This document shows positions 16,633 to 24,285 of a stretch of 64,000 nt of DNA, piece after piece. Origin of the DNA: Lachnoclostridium sp. UBA5890 (GTDB lineage: Bacteria > Bacillota > Clostridia > Lachnospirales > Lachnospiraceae); NCBI GenBank assembly GCA_002431395.1, contig DJEU01000032.1:248001-312000 (forward strand), in the 5' to 3' direction. The notes beneath the pieces were generated by a model, which was not told the DNA's origin, did not search any database, and saw only the letters and a list, made by a program, of their open reading frames with translations. The stretch's first letter is position 1; each line of letters starts with the position of its first letter. The position numbers were made by a program, and so were the translations under genes.

Positions 16633-16684
16633 CAAAATGGAAGAACCTTTCTCGGTACTTTCTACCGGAATTTCTTCCATATTT
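16633..16684 (-). terminator. Hairpin between zinc-ribbon and Mor-like genes (terminator or attenuator)
   Basis: On the minus strand ATGGAAGAA pairs with TTCTTCCAT, with an inner CGGTA/TACCG stem, and TTTTG follows. It lies just after the zinc-ribbon stop and about 25 bases before the Mor-like start. It could end the short transcript or limit read-through into the block. Confidence 0.6.
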
Positions 16685-16694
16685 TAATTTACCG

Positions 16695-16820
16695 TTACCA
16701 CATGATTCCTCCAAGATAAGCCCCACAATGAACACATCTCTTAAAAATATCCACTTTGTACGGCTTGTGGCATTTTGGACAAACAATCGGCTTTACAAAA
16801 GAAAAATATTTCATTTTCAT
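16695..16820 (-). CDS. 41-residue zinc-ribbon microprotein
   Basis: Short ORF with CPKC and CVHCG knuckles 12 residues apart, a complete four-cysteine zinc ribbon, preceded by a basic N-terminus (MKMKYFSFVKPIV). AGAGGAG lies 10 bases before the ATG. A TATACT promoter with a 15-bp palindrome is just upstream. It is the first gene of the accessory block. A DNA-binding or adaptor role is possible; none is demonstrated. Confidence 0.65.
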   Translation of the reverse strand: MKMKYFSFVKPIVCPKCHKPYKVDIFKRCVHCGAYLGGIMW

Positions 16821-16849
16821 ATGCACTCAGCTCCTCTCCGTTTTTTTAC

Positions 16850-16881
16850 AGTATACCTTTTTAGAGTGACACCATGTGTCA
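16850..16881 (-). promoter_or_regulatory. Promoter of accessory block with TGACAC/GTGTCA palindrome
   Basis: Minus-strand -10 TATACT at 16850-16855. The perfect palindrome TGACAC-CAT-GTGTCA (16867-16881) covers the poor -35 position. A related site, TGACACC-TGTCA, lies about 107 bases further upstream at 16975-16986. A weak -35 under an operator suggests control by an activator or repressor such as the WYL or Mor-like protein. Confidence 0.5.
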
Positions 16882-17000
16882 TTTTGCTCTTGACTATAAG
16901 ATAACATATGTCCTGCAAAACCATTTTCAATTTTTCCCTTTTTTGTCCAAGCAGGTGGTTGGCAGAAATGTCGATGACACCTGTCAATTTTGTGCACATA

Positions 17001-17031
17001 AAAAAGAGACACGGCTATGCCTTGTCTCTCT
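17001..17031 (-). terminator. Rho-independent terminator after Rpn remnant
   Basis: Minus strand: AGAGACA-AGGC-ATA-GCCG-TGTCTCT followed by six T. It ends transcription from the deleted Rpn copy just before the accessory block promoter. Confidence 0.85.
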
Positions 17032-17051
17032 GTTATCTTTACCATTTTATA

Positions 17052-17425
17052 TCAATCCACCAGATTTTTCACTTCCTCCACCGGAATATTCAACTCCTTT
17101 GCAATCGTTTCCGGAGTTTTCCCACTCATGAAAGCCTTAAAAACCTGTTTGGCAAATTTTTTACCGTTTTTGCATTCCCTCTTGTTGTCCAGCCAAGTGC
17201 CCTTCGCGAATTCCTTCTAGTCTGCCTTCCTCTCTTTCTTCTTCCCGAAGTACTCTTTCATGTAGTTCCACATCAAATTCATACAAGCACATATGATACA
17301 CCTCCGCCTTGTTCTTTAGCAAAAACTCTCTTTTTGTTCCGGTACAGCATACGGAATAAAGTGTCCCTGTAATTTCGTATCACCACCAGCTGCGTTTTCG
17401 TTTTGGTTTTTGTTCTCTTCTTCAT
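17052..17425 (-). pseudogene. Rpn-family gene, internally deleted copy
   Basis: The first codons (MKEE-type start region, RTKTKT tract) and the last third (VYHMCLYEFDVELHERVLREEE..., ETIAKELNIPVEEVKNLVD) match the intact copy at 4905-5828. About 560 bases of the core are missing, joined at a CTCTTT sequence, and the charged REGRLEG tract is also altered. Promoter, leader and stop are kept. It is a non-functional direct-repeat partner of the intact gene. Confidence 0.85.
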
Positions 17426-17648
17426 TCAAATCTCCCTTCTGTGTGTTTTGCAGGAGCTTTGTAATGAAAAAACTTTCACTTTCCCTAATCCGTTTCACTC
17501 CTGCTTTGTAATTGTTTTCTGGAATTTAAAGCAAGAATGATATACCAACTTATTTGACTCTTCACTTATTTTATACTAGACTAAAAATCACTTGCTTTTT
17601 GACAGTATAGCATAGTACACTCTCAAATGCAAGTGATTTTTTCTATCT
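17335..17648 (-). repeat. Right copy of ~310-bp direct repeat (Rpn 5' end and promoter)
   Basis: Near-identical to 5740-6048 in the same orientation, including the inverted repeat with TTGCAT/TATACT promoter at 17582-17642. The similarity ends exactly at the stop region of the LRR gene on the right, as it ends at the WYL gene stop in the left copy. Confidence 0.85.
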
Positions 17649-20069
17649 TTATAATTTTATCCTTTTCTCCTTGCTATACGCACCATATTGTTTACGCCCC
17701 TTTATCTTATCATACGTTCTTACTTTAAAACAAACCGTGTAGCCTTTCTTGGTATATTTCAGTTTCACTACCCGCTTGCCCTTTTTTAACGACGTTTTTT
17801 TCAAACGAATGCGGACATATTTTTTGCCCTCTTTCTTCATATAGAGATCAAAATATCTGCCGGCTGGTGATTTTATGCTGACTTGAATATAACGCCGGTT
17901 TCCTTGTCCTTTCTTCTTAAGAGAAATCATAGGACGGCTGACTGGCGATTTTTCCGGTTTACGGGAAGAAGATGGTACTGCGTTTTCAGGTGCTGCCGAA
18001 GGTGCCTGGGACGGCAAATCGGTCGGACTGATCGTCGAAACCGGAGTCTCTGTCGGCTGAATCGACGGTGACGGTGTTTCTTCGGCTGCCGTTTTTTTCT
18101 CAAATACATATTTCTTTGTTCCGGAAGAGATTGGATTAAATGTAATCGAGTATATGTAGAACTCATACTTACGTCCGTATGCTTCCACATCTTCCGGGTT
18201 GCGGCATGTTCCTAACAGCATATAACTTGTCATATCATCGGAAGCATTTTTCAGTTCAACCTCTTCTGTTTCAAACTTCGTCTCGCCTTCTTCTCCATCA
18301 TAATAAAATGGATACGCGCAGTCCACTGTCAAGCCTCCAACTGCACCCTGATATTCATCTATCTGAATATCATCTGTCGAAAGTTCAAACATTAGCTGAC
18401 CACCGACTTTGGCTTTGATTGATACGGAAGCATAATCCTGCGCCCGGATTTTATCCGGCAATCGAAATGCTATGCGTTGATACTTCTTAGAAAAATGAAT
18501 TTTAACACAAGGAGTTCCCTCTTCATCGATCCACGGTTCTGCCGGAACGGTATAAGGGTCATCCTGAAATGCCCATTGTTCCATAAGATCGTATGTCTCC
18601 GTCTCCACCTGCTCGATTACAGGCGTCCATTCCTGCCAGCGGACATTGGGATAACGTTCCTTTTGTTTCTGCCAAAAAGCACTTCCCGCAGGAATAAACA
18701 TAGTTCCTGTAACTTGCTCAAAAAACTCTGTCTCTCCCTCTTCCGGGGTCTGTAGGGTCACTTCATTCCCCTTCCAATAAATGTCAGTTGTTGTAAGGTT
18801 TCCAAGTCCCACATAAGAAATGTTTTCCGGAAGAACAATACTTTTCAACGAAGAACAATTTCCAAATGCTTCTTGATTTATTTTTCGAACACAGATGGGA
18901 AGTTCTATATTTTGCAATTTTTCGCATCCGTAAAATACTCTTTTCTCGATTGTAATAATCCGTGTTTCAATTACAACATCCGTAAGACTTTTACAGCCTT
19001 CAAATGCGCTCTTCCCAATCGAATCAATTCCCTCTTTTATTTGTATTTTTTCCAAAGAAGTACATCCATAAAAAGCCTTTTGTCCGATACTTGTAAACTT
19101 GTCTGCCTCAAAAGTTTCCAGCGCACTGCAGCCGGAAAAACTTTCCTCTCCGACACTTACCTTTCCGTATACTTTAACGGATTGAAGATTACTATATTCT
19201 TTGTATTTTTCACTAAATGTTAGGTTATCTACTTTCAGAATCCATTGCTTTATAGATGTTTTTGGTATTTCTATTTCTGGTGGAATATACAAACTTTGTT
19301 CTTCTTTTTTCAAGTAAGTTTCCATCGTCATAGTTCCATCTGCCTCCAGTCGAAGCACATCCCTGCCACTCGAATACACATAATACTTCGTCTCCTCTAT
19401 CGGATTGTTAAAAGTAAAATAAGCCGCATCATAATTTTCCTCTTCCCACTGGATATTTTCCTGCGAATTTTCCTCCCTGACGCTCTCCCAGACAGACGAA
19501 TCAAAAACAAACATCGTTCCTGTCCGCTGCTGCCAAAAACCATCTGCAATATCGGGTAAATAATTCATATTTTCCCAAACGATACTTGTTTCAAGCGGAA
19601 ATGCATTCTTGCCAATTTTTTCCACATCCAAAAGAATAACAAACTCCACCTTACTGCATCCCCAAAATGCACCTTCTCCTATCGTTGCGCAGGAAAAGGG
19701 CAATGTCATCATATCCAGATTTTCACAGCCGGCAAATGCATTCTTGCCAATAATCGTAACACCGCCCCACGTTATATCTGTAAGATTATGGCAATTTTTA
19801 AATGCACCATCTGATATTTTCCTAACATCGGTTCCAAATTCAATTCTTCGTATTTCCTGCAGATCAATGCCCGCCAGTACTTCCGAAGTTACAACGGCGA
19901 TTCCTTCTATTTGCAAAATTCCCTCGTCGAAAGTAACCTGTTTTTCCGTTTGCGTTGTCTCTTCTGCTGCCCTTACCGGAGTCACTTTTTCCCTGCCGGA
20001 AAACGGTATCATGCCGGTGCACAAAGCAAGTATAAGAAGCCCTGCCAATTTCCTTTTGTATTTTCCCAT
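17649..20069 (-). CDS. Secreted BspA-like leucine-rich-repeat surface protein
   Basis: About 806 residues. Signal peptide (KRKLAGLLILALCTGMIPF, probable cleavage near VRA-AE), then two tracts of BspA/LRR_5 repeats (IGKNAFAGCENLDMM, IGQKAFYGCTSLEKI, IEKRVFYGCEKLQNI). A beta-rich middle domain follows, then a Pro/Ser/Thr linker (SPSIQPTETPVSTISPTDLPS) and a strongly basic C-terminal module (VKLKYTKKGYTVCFKVRTYDKIKGRKQYGAYS). Extracellular, probably adhesive or ligand binding. No sortase motif is seen. The ATG at 20069 lies 11 bases after AGGAG; earlier in-frame starts have poor spacing. Confidence 0.85.
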   Translation of the reverse strand: MGKYKRKLAGLLILALCTGMIPFSGREKVTPVRAAEETTQTEKQVTFDEGILQIEGIAVVTSEVLAGIDLQEIRRIEFGTDVRKISDGAFKNCHNLTDITWGGVTIIGKNAFAGCENLDMMTLPFSCATIGEGAFWGCSKVEFVILLDVEKIGKNAFPLETSIVWENMNYLPDIADGFWQQRTGTMFVFDSSVWESVREENSQENIQWEEENYDAAYFTFNNPIEETKYYVYSSGRDVLRLEADGTMTMETYLKKEEQSLYIPPEIEIPKTSIKQWILKVDNLTFSEKYKEYSNLQSVKVYGKVSVGEESFSGCSALETFEADKFTSIGQKAFYGCTSLEKIQIKEGIDSIGKSAFEGCKSLTDVVIETRIITIEKRVFYGCEKLQNIELPICVRKINQEAFGNCSSLKSIVLPENISYVGLGNLTTTDIYWKGNEVTLQTPEEGETEFFEQVTGTMFIPAGSAFWQKQKERYPNVRWQEWTPVIEQVETETYDLMEQWAFQDDPYTVPAEPWIDEEGTPCVKIHFSKKYQRIAFRLPDKIRAQDYASVSIKAKVGGQLMFELSTDDIQIDEYQGAVGGLTVDCAYPFYYDGEEGETKFETEEVELKNASDDMTSYMLLGTCRNPEDVEAYGRKYEFYIYSITFNPISSGTKKYVFEKKTAAEETPSPSIQPTETPVSTISPTDLPSQAPSAAPENAVPSSSRKPEKSPVSRPMISLKKKGQGNRRYIQVSIKSPAGRYFDLYMKKEGKKYVRIRLKKTSLKKGKRVVKLKYTKKGYTVCFKVRTYDKIKGRKQYGAYSKEKRIKL

Positions 20070-20090
20070 CGTTTTCATTTCTCCTGTCAT

Positions 20091-20120
20091 AAAAAAAATC
20101 ACTTGCTTCTCAAAAGTATA
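20091..20120 (-). promoter_or_regulatory. Promoter and leader resembling the Rpn promoter
   Basis: Minus strand: TATACT (20115-20120) is followed at the same distance as in both Rpn promoters by AAGCAAGTGATTTTT. The spacing between the two motifs is identical, so the leaders look homologous or convergent. Confidence 0.5.
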
Positions 20121-20200
20121 CTATCTTTTTCCAAAAACTTCAATACATCGCAGGCACTCATTCCCCTTCCGCTTCCCACATTCCTCCCTAGAACCCAAAA

Positions 20201-20328
20201 ATTCCCAAGTATGTTTCGAAGCATGGGTAATAAGCCGCCGGCATGAGTGTTCCTAATCTATCAGGAATACCATGCCGCTGCGTGCTTATTCTAGTGCGAA
20301 CGCCCATGCTGAGAACATGCTTGGGAAT
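20201..20328. repeat. 128-bp nested palindrome after the Fn3 LRR gene
   Basis: Arms ATTCCCAAG.ATGTT/AACAT.CTTGGGAAT, then AGCATGGG/CCCATGCT, AATAAGC/GCTTATT and GGCATG/CATGCC, ending in AGGAA/TTCCT around an 8-base loop. One insertion of about 12 bases interrupts the right arm. It begins 8 bases after the stop of the 20.3-kb gene and would form a giant 3' hairpin. Bases 20121-20200 show no gene. Confidence 0.75.
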
Positions 20329-20335
20329 ATAACGA

Positions 20336-21985
20336 TTATTTCAACTTATACGCCTTTACCGTAGTATATGCGCCCCAGACTTTCTTGCCATTTACGGTAG
20401 TATAAGCTCTCATCTTATAATAATACGTTTTGTTACGTGTTGTTTTCTTTGTATAAGATGTGCTTGCTCCGGATTTTACCGTCTTAATCCTACTGAATCC
20501 ACCTGTCTTTGACGTGGAACGATAAATACGGTATCCGCTGGCACCTGTTACCGCTTTCCAGGAAATGTTCACTTTTTTTCTTGTCGATTTTTTAGCTTTG
20601 AACGAAGCTGGTGCTGCCGGTTTTGCTTTTGCACTGACAACCGGTGAATATGCACCAAAATAGTAATTTCCATCTACGAGGCGGTAAGCGCGTACTTTAT
20701 AGTAGTAAGTTGTACCGCAGGCAATATTTGAGTTGGTATAGGTTACTTTGGAGCTGGATGTAATGGATTTGATCTTCTTAAATCCACTTGTCTTGGATGT
20801 GGAACGATATACACGGTATCCGGTAGCTCCATCCACACCGCTCCATGTCAATGTTACTTTATTATAAGCTTTACTCTTTGTCGTCAGTGTTGCTACTTTA
20901 TCCAGTGACAGAACATTGCTTACCATCTCTGTTTTATCAACATTTACCGTTACCGTTACCATCTGTTTACTTCCTGTAATCTGGTATGTATAGGTAAAGG
21001 AAGCTGGCACATCTGTCGCTTTATCCCAGATGATTGCACGCTCTGCTTCTTTGTAAGTTCCTTTATCAGAAATTGTCACTGGCTTTGCAGCACCTGTAGG
21101 AAGAACAACACCGGCATCACTGGTAGAAACTTTCTGAAGTTTCAATGTGATCTCACTCTTACGATTTTCCAAAACTTTCAGGTTTTTCAAAGAAGAAACA
21201 TCCATCGCTGCAACTGCATTTCCATCGGAAATCAATGTTTCCAGTCCGACGAGACCTTCTACACCAAAGCTGGAAAGAGCATTGTCGCTGCAGTCAAGTG
21301 TTGTCAACTGATACAAACCTGCAAGGTTCAATGTCGTCAATTTATTGTTGCTTACATCAAGTGATTTTACCGTTGTATAACCGGCAAGATTCAAAGTTAC
21401 CAAATTGTTATTTGCAAGATTTAACGTTTCCGGTTTTCCATCTTTTGCCAATGTTACATCTGCAAGATCATTGTACTCTGCGTTTACCTTTGTAATATTG
21501 GGCAGTTTGGAAAGATCCAGCAATGCAATGCTGTTGTGGGAGCAGTCCAGTTCGGTAATTCCCGTAAAATACTGGATTCCAAGAAGATTGCTGATCTCTT
21601 TTCCGCTGATGTTAAGTTTACCGGTGTATTCACCGATCTTTTCCTGCATTACTGCGGTCAGATTTTCGTCATCTTTTACTGCGCCGCCAAAAATCAGTTC
21701 ATTTACTACTTTTCGGAAATTCGCATCCGGAATCAATGTCTTAAATGTGCCAACTACCGGTGTGGCTGTCGGTGTAGCAGAAGCTGCCGGACTAACCGAT
21801 GCTGTTGCTATCGGGCTGGCAGACGGTGTGGCAGATGGCACCGGTGTTCCTTCAACGTTTCCGGTCGCTGCCATCGGTACCTGTGTGGATGATGCATTTT
21901 CAGCATTTACCGGTACCATTGCCAGAATTGGTACAAACATAAGACCACAGGCGCCTATGCACATTTTCTTAAACATCTTTCTCAT
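20336..21985 (-). CDS. Secreted LRR protein with two fibronectin type III domains
   Basis: 549 residues. Signal peptide (FKKMCIGACGLMFVPILAMVPVNA), a Pro/Ser/Thr/Ala-rich stalk (about 30-80), an internalin-like LRR region (about 85-265: ITELDCSHNSIALLDLSKLPNITKV, LVTLNLAGYTTVKSLDVSNNKL), a linker beta domain, and two tandem Fn3 domains (about 360-450 and 455-545) with near-repeated text GYRIYRSTSKTGGFSRIKT and TYYYKMRAY. Extracellular. GGGGGA lies 9 bases before the ATG. It is followed by a large palindrome. Confidence 0.88.
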   Translation of the reverse strand: MRKMFKKMCIGACGLMFVPILAMVPVNAENASSTQVPMAATGNVEGTPVPSATPSASPIATASVSPAASATPTATPVVGTFKTLIPDANFRKVVNELIFGGAVKDDENLTAVMQEKIGEYTGKLNISGKEISNLLGIQYFTGITELDCSHNSIALLDLSKLPNITKVNAEYNDLADVTLAKDGKPETLNLANNNLVTLNLAGYTTVKSLDVSNNKLTTLNLAGLYQLTTLDCSDNALSSFGVEGLVGLETLISDGNAVAAMDVSSLKNLKVLENRKSEITLKLQKVSTSDAGVVLPTGAAKPVTISDKGTYKEAERAIIWDKATDVPASFTYTYQITGSKQMVTVTVNVDKTEMVSNVLSLDKVATLTTKSKAYNKVTLTWSGVDGATGYRVYRSTSKTSGFKKIKSITSSSKVTYTNSNIACGTTYYYKVRAYRLVDGNYYFGAYSPVVSAKAKPAAPASFKAKKSTRKKVNISWKAVTGASGYRIYRSTSKTGGFSRIKTVKSGASTSYTKKTTRNKTYYYKMRAYTTVNGKKVWGAYTTVKAYKLK

Positions 21986-22110
21986 AATTAAGGTTCCCCC
22001 TGTCTATTTTTATTGTAACTATTTCGGTTACTTTTTATTTACAATGCCAAGTATAATAAATCACTTTGACAGATTTTTGTCCAAAGTTTGGCAAAATAAA
22101 GTCATGTTTT

Positions 22111-23004
22111 TTATCCGCATACATACTCGATCGGGCGGTAACAGCACGCAATCTCTACCCGTTTGTGGCTGCCGCCGTTTTCGCCATCTAATGTATAGGC
22201 AACCTCCTGCTCAGAAGTGATACGGAAATAATCGCTGTGTACGCCGATGATCTGGTCATTTGGTTTCAATGTCACAAACGAATTGATCACGGCCTGCAAT
22301 TCCTGCGGATTCTTCGGTTTACGGATAAATATTCCTTCAAATTCACCGTCATTGAGCGAAACCTGTCCTTTTTTAAAGAAAGTAAATCCACCGACACTTT
22401 TTGCATTGCTGACCATCCCAAACAAAAACTCATCCGTGATTTTTCCATTTTTTGTCTCTATCGTCATTGGATAGGCCTTGATATTGGCAACCTGTCCCAT
22501 GCCTTCCACGATATAGGCAGCGCGTCCGAGCAGATTTTTAAATGCCTGCGGGGTCTCATACGAAACCGAGGTAAACGCGCCAAAAGCCGCCACATACGTA
22601 AATACTTCGCCATTCATCAGTCCGATATCCATCGGTTTGATTTTGTCAGTAACCGCTGTTTTTGCTGCATTCCGCACACGAGTCGGAAGTTTCAGACCTC
22701 GGGCAAAATCATTGACCGTTCCGGTCGGAATATACCCACATACCGGACGCTTCTCTGCCGGCATATTCATCAATCCCTGCGTTACCTCATGAAGCGTGCC
22801 GTCTCCCCCGGAACAGACGATACGATCGTATTTTTCTCCAAGTTCCATAACCAGTTCTGTCGCCTCGCGCTCCCGCTGGGTTGCATACACGGTCACCTCG
22901 TAATTGGCTCGCATAAACGTCTCCATCACATCGGAAAGTTTGGATTTCATCGCCCCTTTTCCGGCGCATGGATTATATATGAACAGCATTTTCTTTTCTC
23001 TCAT
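22111..23004 (-). CDS. Diacylglycerol/lipid kinase family protein
   Basis: 297 residues of the DagK/YegS/BmrU family, which phosphorylates diacylglycerol or related lipids with ATP at the inner membrane face. Seen: NPCAGKG near the start, CSGGDGTLHEV (nucleotide loop), PTGTVNDFARGL and a C-terminal DGENGG-type motif. AAGGAGGG lies 6 bases before the ATG at 23004, preferred over longer in-frame starts. It immediately follows queA. The exact lipid is not deducible. Confidence 0.88.
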   Translation of the reverse strand: MREKKMLFIYNPCAGKGAMKSKLSDVMETFMRANYEVTVYATQREREATELVMELGEKYDRIVCSGGDGTLHEVTQGLMNMPAEKRPVCGYIPTGTVNDFARGLKLPTRVRNAAKTAVTDKIKPMDIGLMNGEVFTYVAAFGAFTSVSYETPQAFKNLLGRAAYIVEGMGQVANIKAYPMTIETKNGKITDEFLFGMVSNAKSVGGFTFFKKGQVSLNDGEFEGIFIRKPKNPQELQAVINSFVTLKPNDQIIGVHSDYFRITSEQEVAYTLDGENGGSHKRVEIACCYRPIEYVCG

Positions 23005-23057
23005 AAAGCTCCCTCCTTGTTTCATGCAGACATCGCCACACATGGATTTCGAAATCA

Positions 23058-24086
23058 TTAATCTGTGATAAACATAGCATCTCCAAACGAAAAGAATCGA
23101 TACCTTTCCTTTACCGCTTCTTCATACGCCTTCATAATAAAATCTTTTCCGGCAAGTGCAGAAACCAGCATCAAAAGAGTAGACTCCGGCAGATGAAAAT
23201 TCGTGATCAGTTCATCCATAATCTTAAAGGAATAACCCGGATAAATAAAGATCTCCGTGTCTCCCTCGCAGGCTTTGATATTTCCCTTTTCATCGGCTGC
23301 CGACTCCAGAGTACGGCAGCTTGTCGTTCCGACGCAGATAATACGGCCGCCATTTTCTTTGGCTTTTCGTATTTTCTCTGCCTCTTCCGGTTCAATAAAA
23401 TAATGCTCCGAATGCATGTGATGCTGTGTCACATCGTCCACTTTTACCGGTCGGAATGTGCCGAGTCCCACATGAAGCGTAACATTGGCGACGATCACCC
23501 CTTTTTTCTCCAATTTTTCAAATAATTCATTGGTAAAATGAAGGCCGGCTGTCGGAGCCGCAGCGGATCCGTCGTATTTGGCGTACACCGTCTGATAGCG
23601 GTTTTTATCCTGCAATTTATGGGTAATATATGGGGGAAGCGGCATCTGACCAAGCTGATCTAAAATCTCTTCAAAAATTCCCTCGTAGAAAAATTGAATC
23701 AGGCGGTTGCCGTCCTCCAGCACATCGATGATCTCTCCTTTCAGAAGCCCTTCTCCAAATGAGATCCGCGCACCGGCGCGTGCTTTCTTTCCGGGTTTTA
23801 CCAAGGTCTCCCAGATGTCATCTTTTCTTCTTTTTAGTAAAAGCAATTCGATCACCGCTCCGGTATCTTCCCGCGTTCCGTACAGTCTCGCCGGAATTAC
23901 CTTCGTATTATTGCGCACCAGGCAGTCTCCCGGATTCAAATAATCTATGATATCCGTAAAATGTTTATGTTCAATCGTTCCTGTTTTTCGATGAAGTACC
24001 ATCAGCCGTGACGCACTTCGGTCCTCTAAAGGGTCCTGTGCGATCAGTTCTTTTGGCAGATCAAAGAAAAAATCACTCGTCTTCAT
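23058..24086 (-). CDS. queA: S-adenosylmethionine:tRNA ribosyltransferase-isomerase
   Basis: 342 residues, usual length for QueA, which transfers and isomerises the ribosyl group of SAM onto 7-aminomethyl-7-deazaguanine in tRNA (queuosine pathway). Seen: FDLPKELIAQDPLEDRSASRLMVL at the N-terminus, AAPTAGLHFT, TLHVGLGTFRPV, VGTTSCRTLE and TNFHLPESTLLMLVSA. The ATG at 24086 follows AGAGAGGA by 6 bases. It shares its upstream region with the divergent ppx operon. Confidence 0.96.
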   Translation of the reverse strand: MKTSDFFFDLPKELIAQDPLEDRSASRLMVLHRKTGTIEHKHFTDIIDYLNPGDCLVRNNTKVIPARLYGTREDTGAVIELLLLKRRKDDIWETLVKPGKKARAGARISFGEGLLKGEIIDVLEDGNRLIQFFYEGIFEEILDQLGQMPLPPYITHKLQDKNRYQTVYAKYDGSAAAPTAGLHFTNELFEKLEKKGVIVANVTLHVGLGTFRPVKVDDVTQHHMHSEHYFIEPEEAEKIRKAKENGGRIICVGTTSCRTLESAADEKGNIKACEGDTEIFIYPGYSFKIMDELITNFHLPESTLLMLVSALAGKDFIMKAYEEAVKERYRFFSFGDAMFITD

Positions 24087-24171
24087 TTTTATTCCTCTCT
24101 TTCCAAATATCACGTCTTCAAAATTTGTCGTAAATTACACATATATTTTAGCTGATTTTTACATAAAATAC

Positions 24172-24242
24172 TAGTCATTTTTACAAAAAACTATTATAAT
24201 AAAAAGTATCTATTCAGGATCTAATGTATGGGACCTGAATAG
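24172..24242 (+). promoter_or_regulatory. ppx promoter and leader hairpin
   Basis: TATAAT at 24195-24200 with a weak TAGTCA 17 bases upstream. Just after the expected start, CTATTCAGG (24210-24218) and CCTGAATAG (24234-24242) form perfect 9-base arms around 15 bases. It could be an operator or a 5' mRNA hairpin before ppx. Confidence 0.5.
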
Positions 24243-24285
24243 TTACTAATAACTACTTGTGAACATAATGAAGGGAGGCACTTCC

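Larger units (their letters stand above)
6068..16820 (-). other. Collinear accessory island, candidate undescribed defence/conflict system
   Basis: Twelve genes on one strand with gaps mostly under 35 bases or with overlaps: zinc ribbon, Mor-like regulator, PolC-like fragment, HNH-membrane protein, anchored helical protein, ferredoxin-domain protein, two GTPases, a 29-residue membrane peptide, NERD-helicase, membrane protein and WYL regulator. The middle (about 9.5-15.3 kb) is visibly richer in A+T than the housekeeping genes on either side. The block is bracketed by direct Rpn repeats. The mix of nuclease, helicase, membrane effector-like and WYL genes resembles defence loci, but I recognise no named system with this set. 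Confidence 0.6.

Noticed and set aside
16827..17045. 72-codon minus-strand ORF before the block
   Set aside because: It runs through a clear terminator hairpin and the block promoter, and its start lacks a ribosome site.
17047..17648. Rpn elements as a classical composite transposon
   Set aside because: No terminal inverted repeats or target duplications were seen and Rpn proteins are not DDE transposases; direct repeats are reported without claiming transposition.
22021..22110. Possible riboswitch before the Fn3 LRR gene
   Set aside because: Only a simple GTAAC/GTTAC stem-loop is visible; no known aptamer consensus.
21405..22220. 271-codon plus-strand ORF
   Set aside because: Antisense to the Fn3 LRR gene, composed of its low-complexity Ala/Thr/Ser stalk read backwards.
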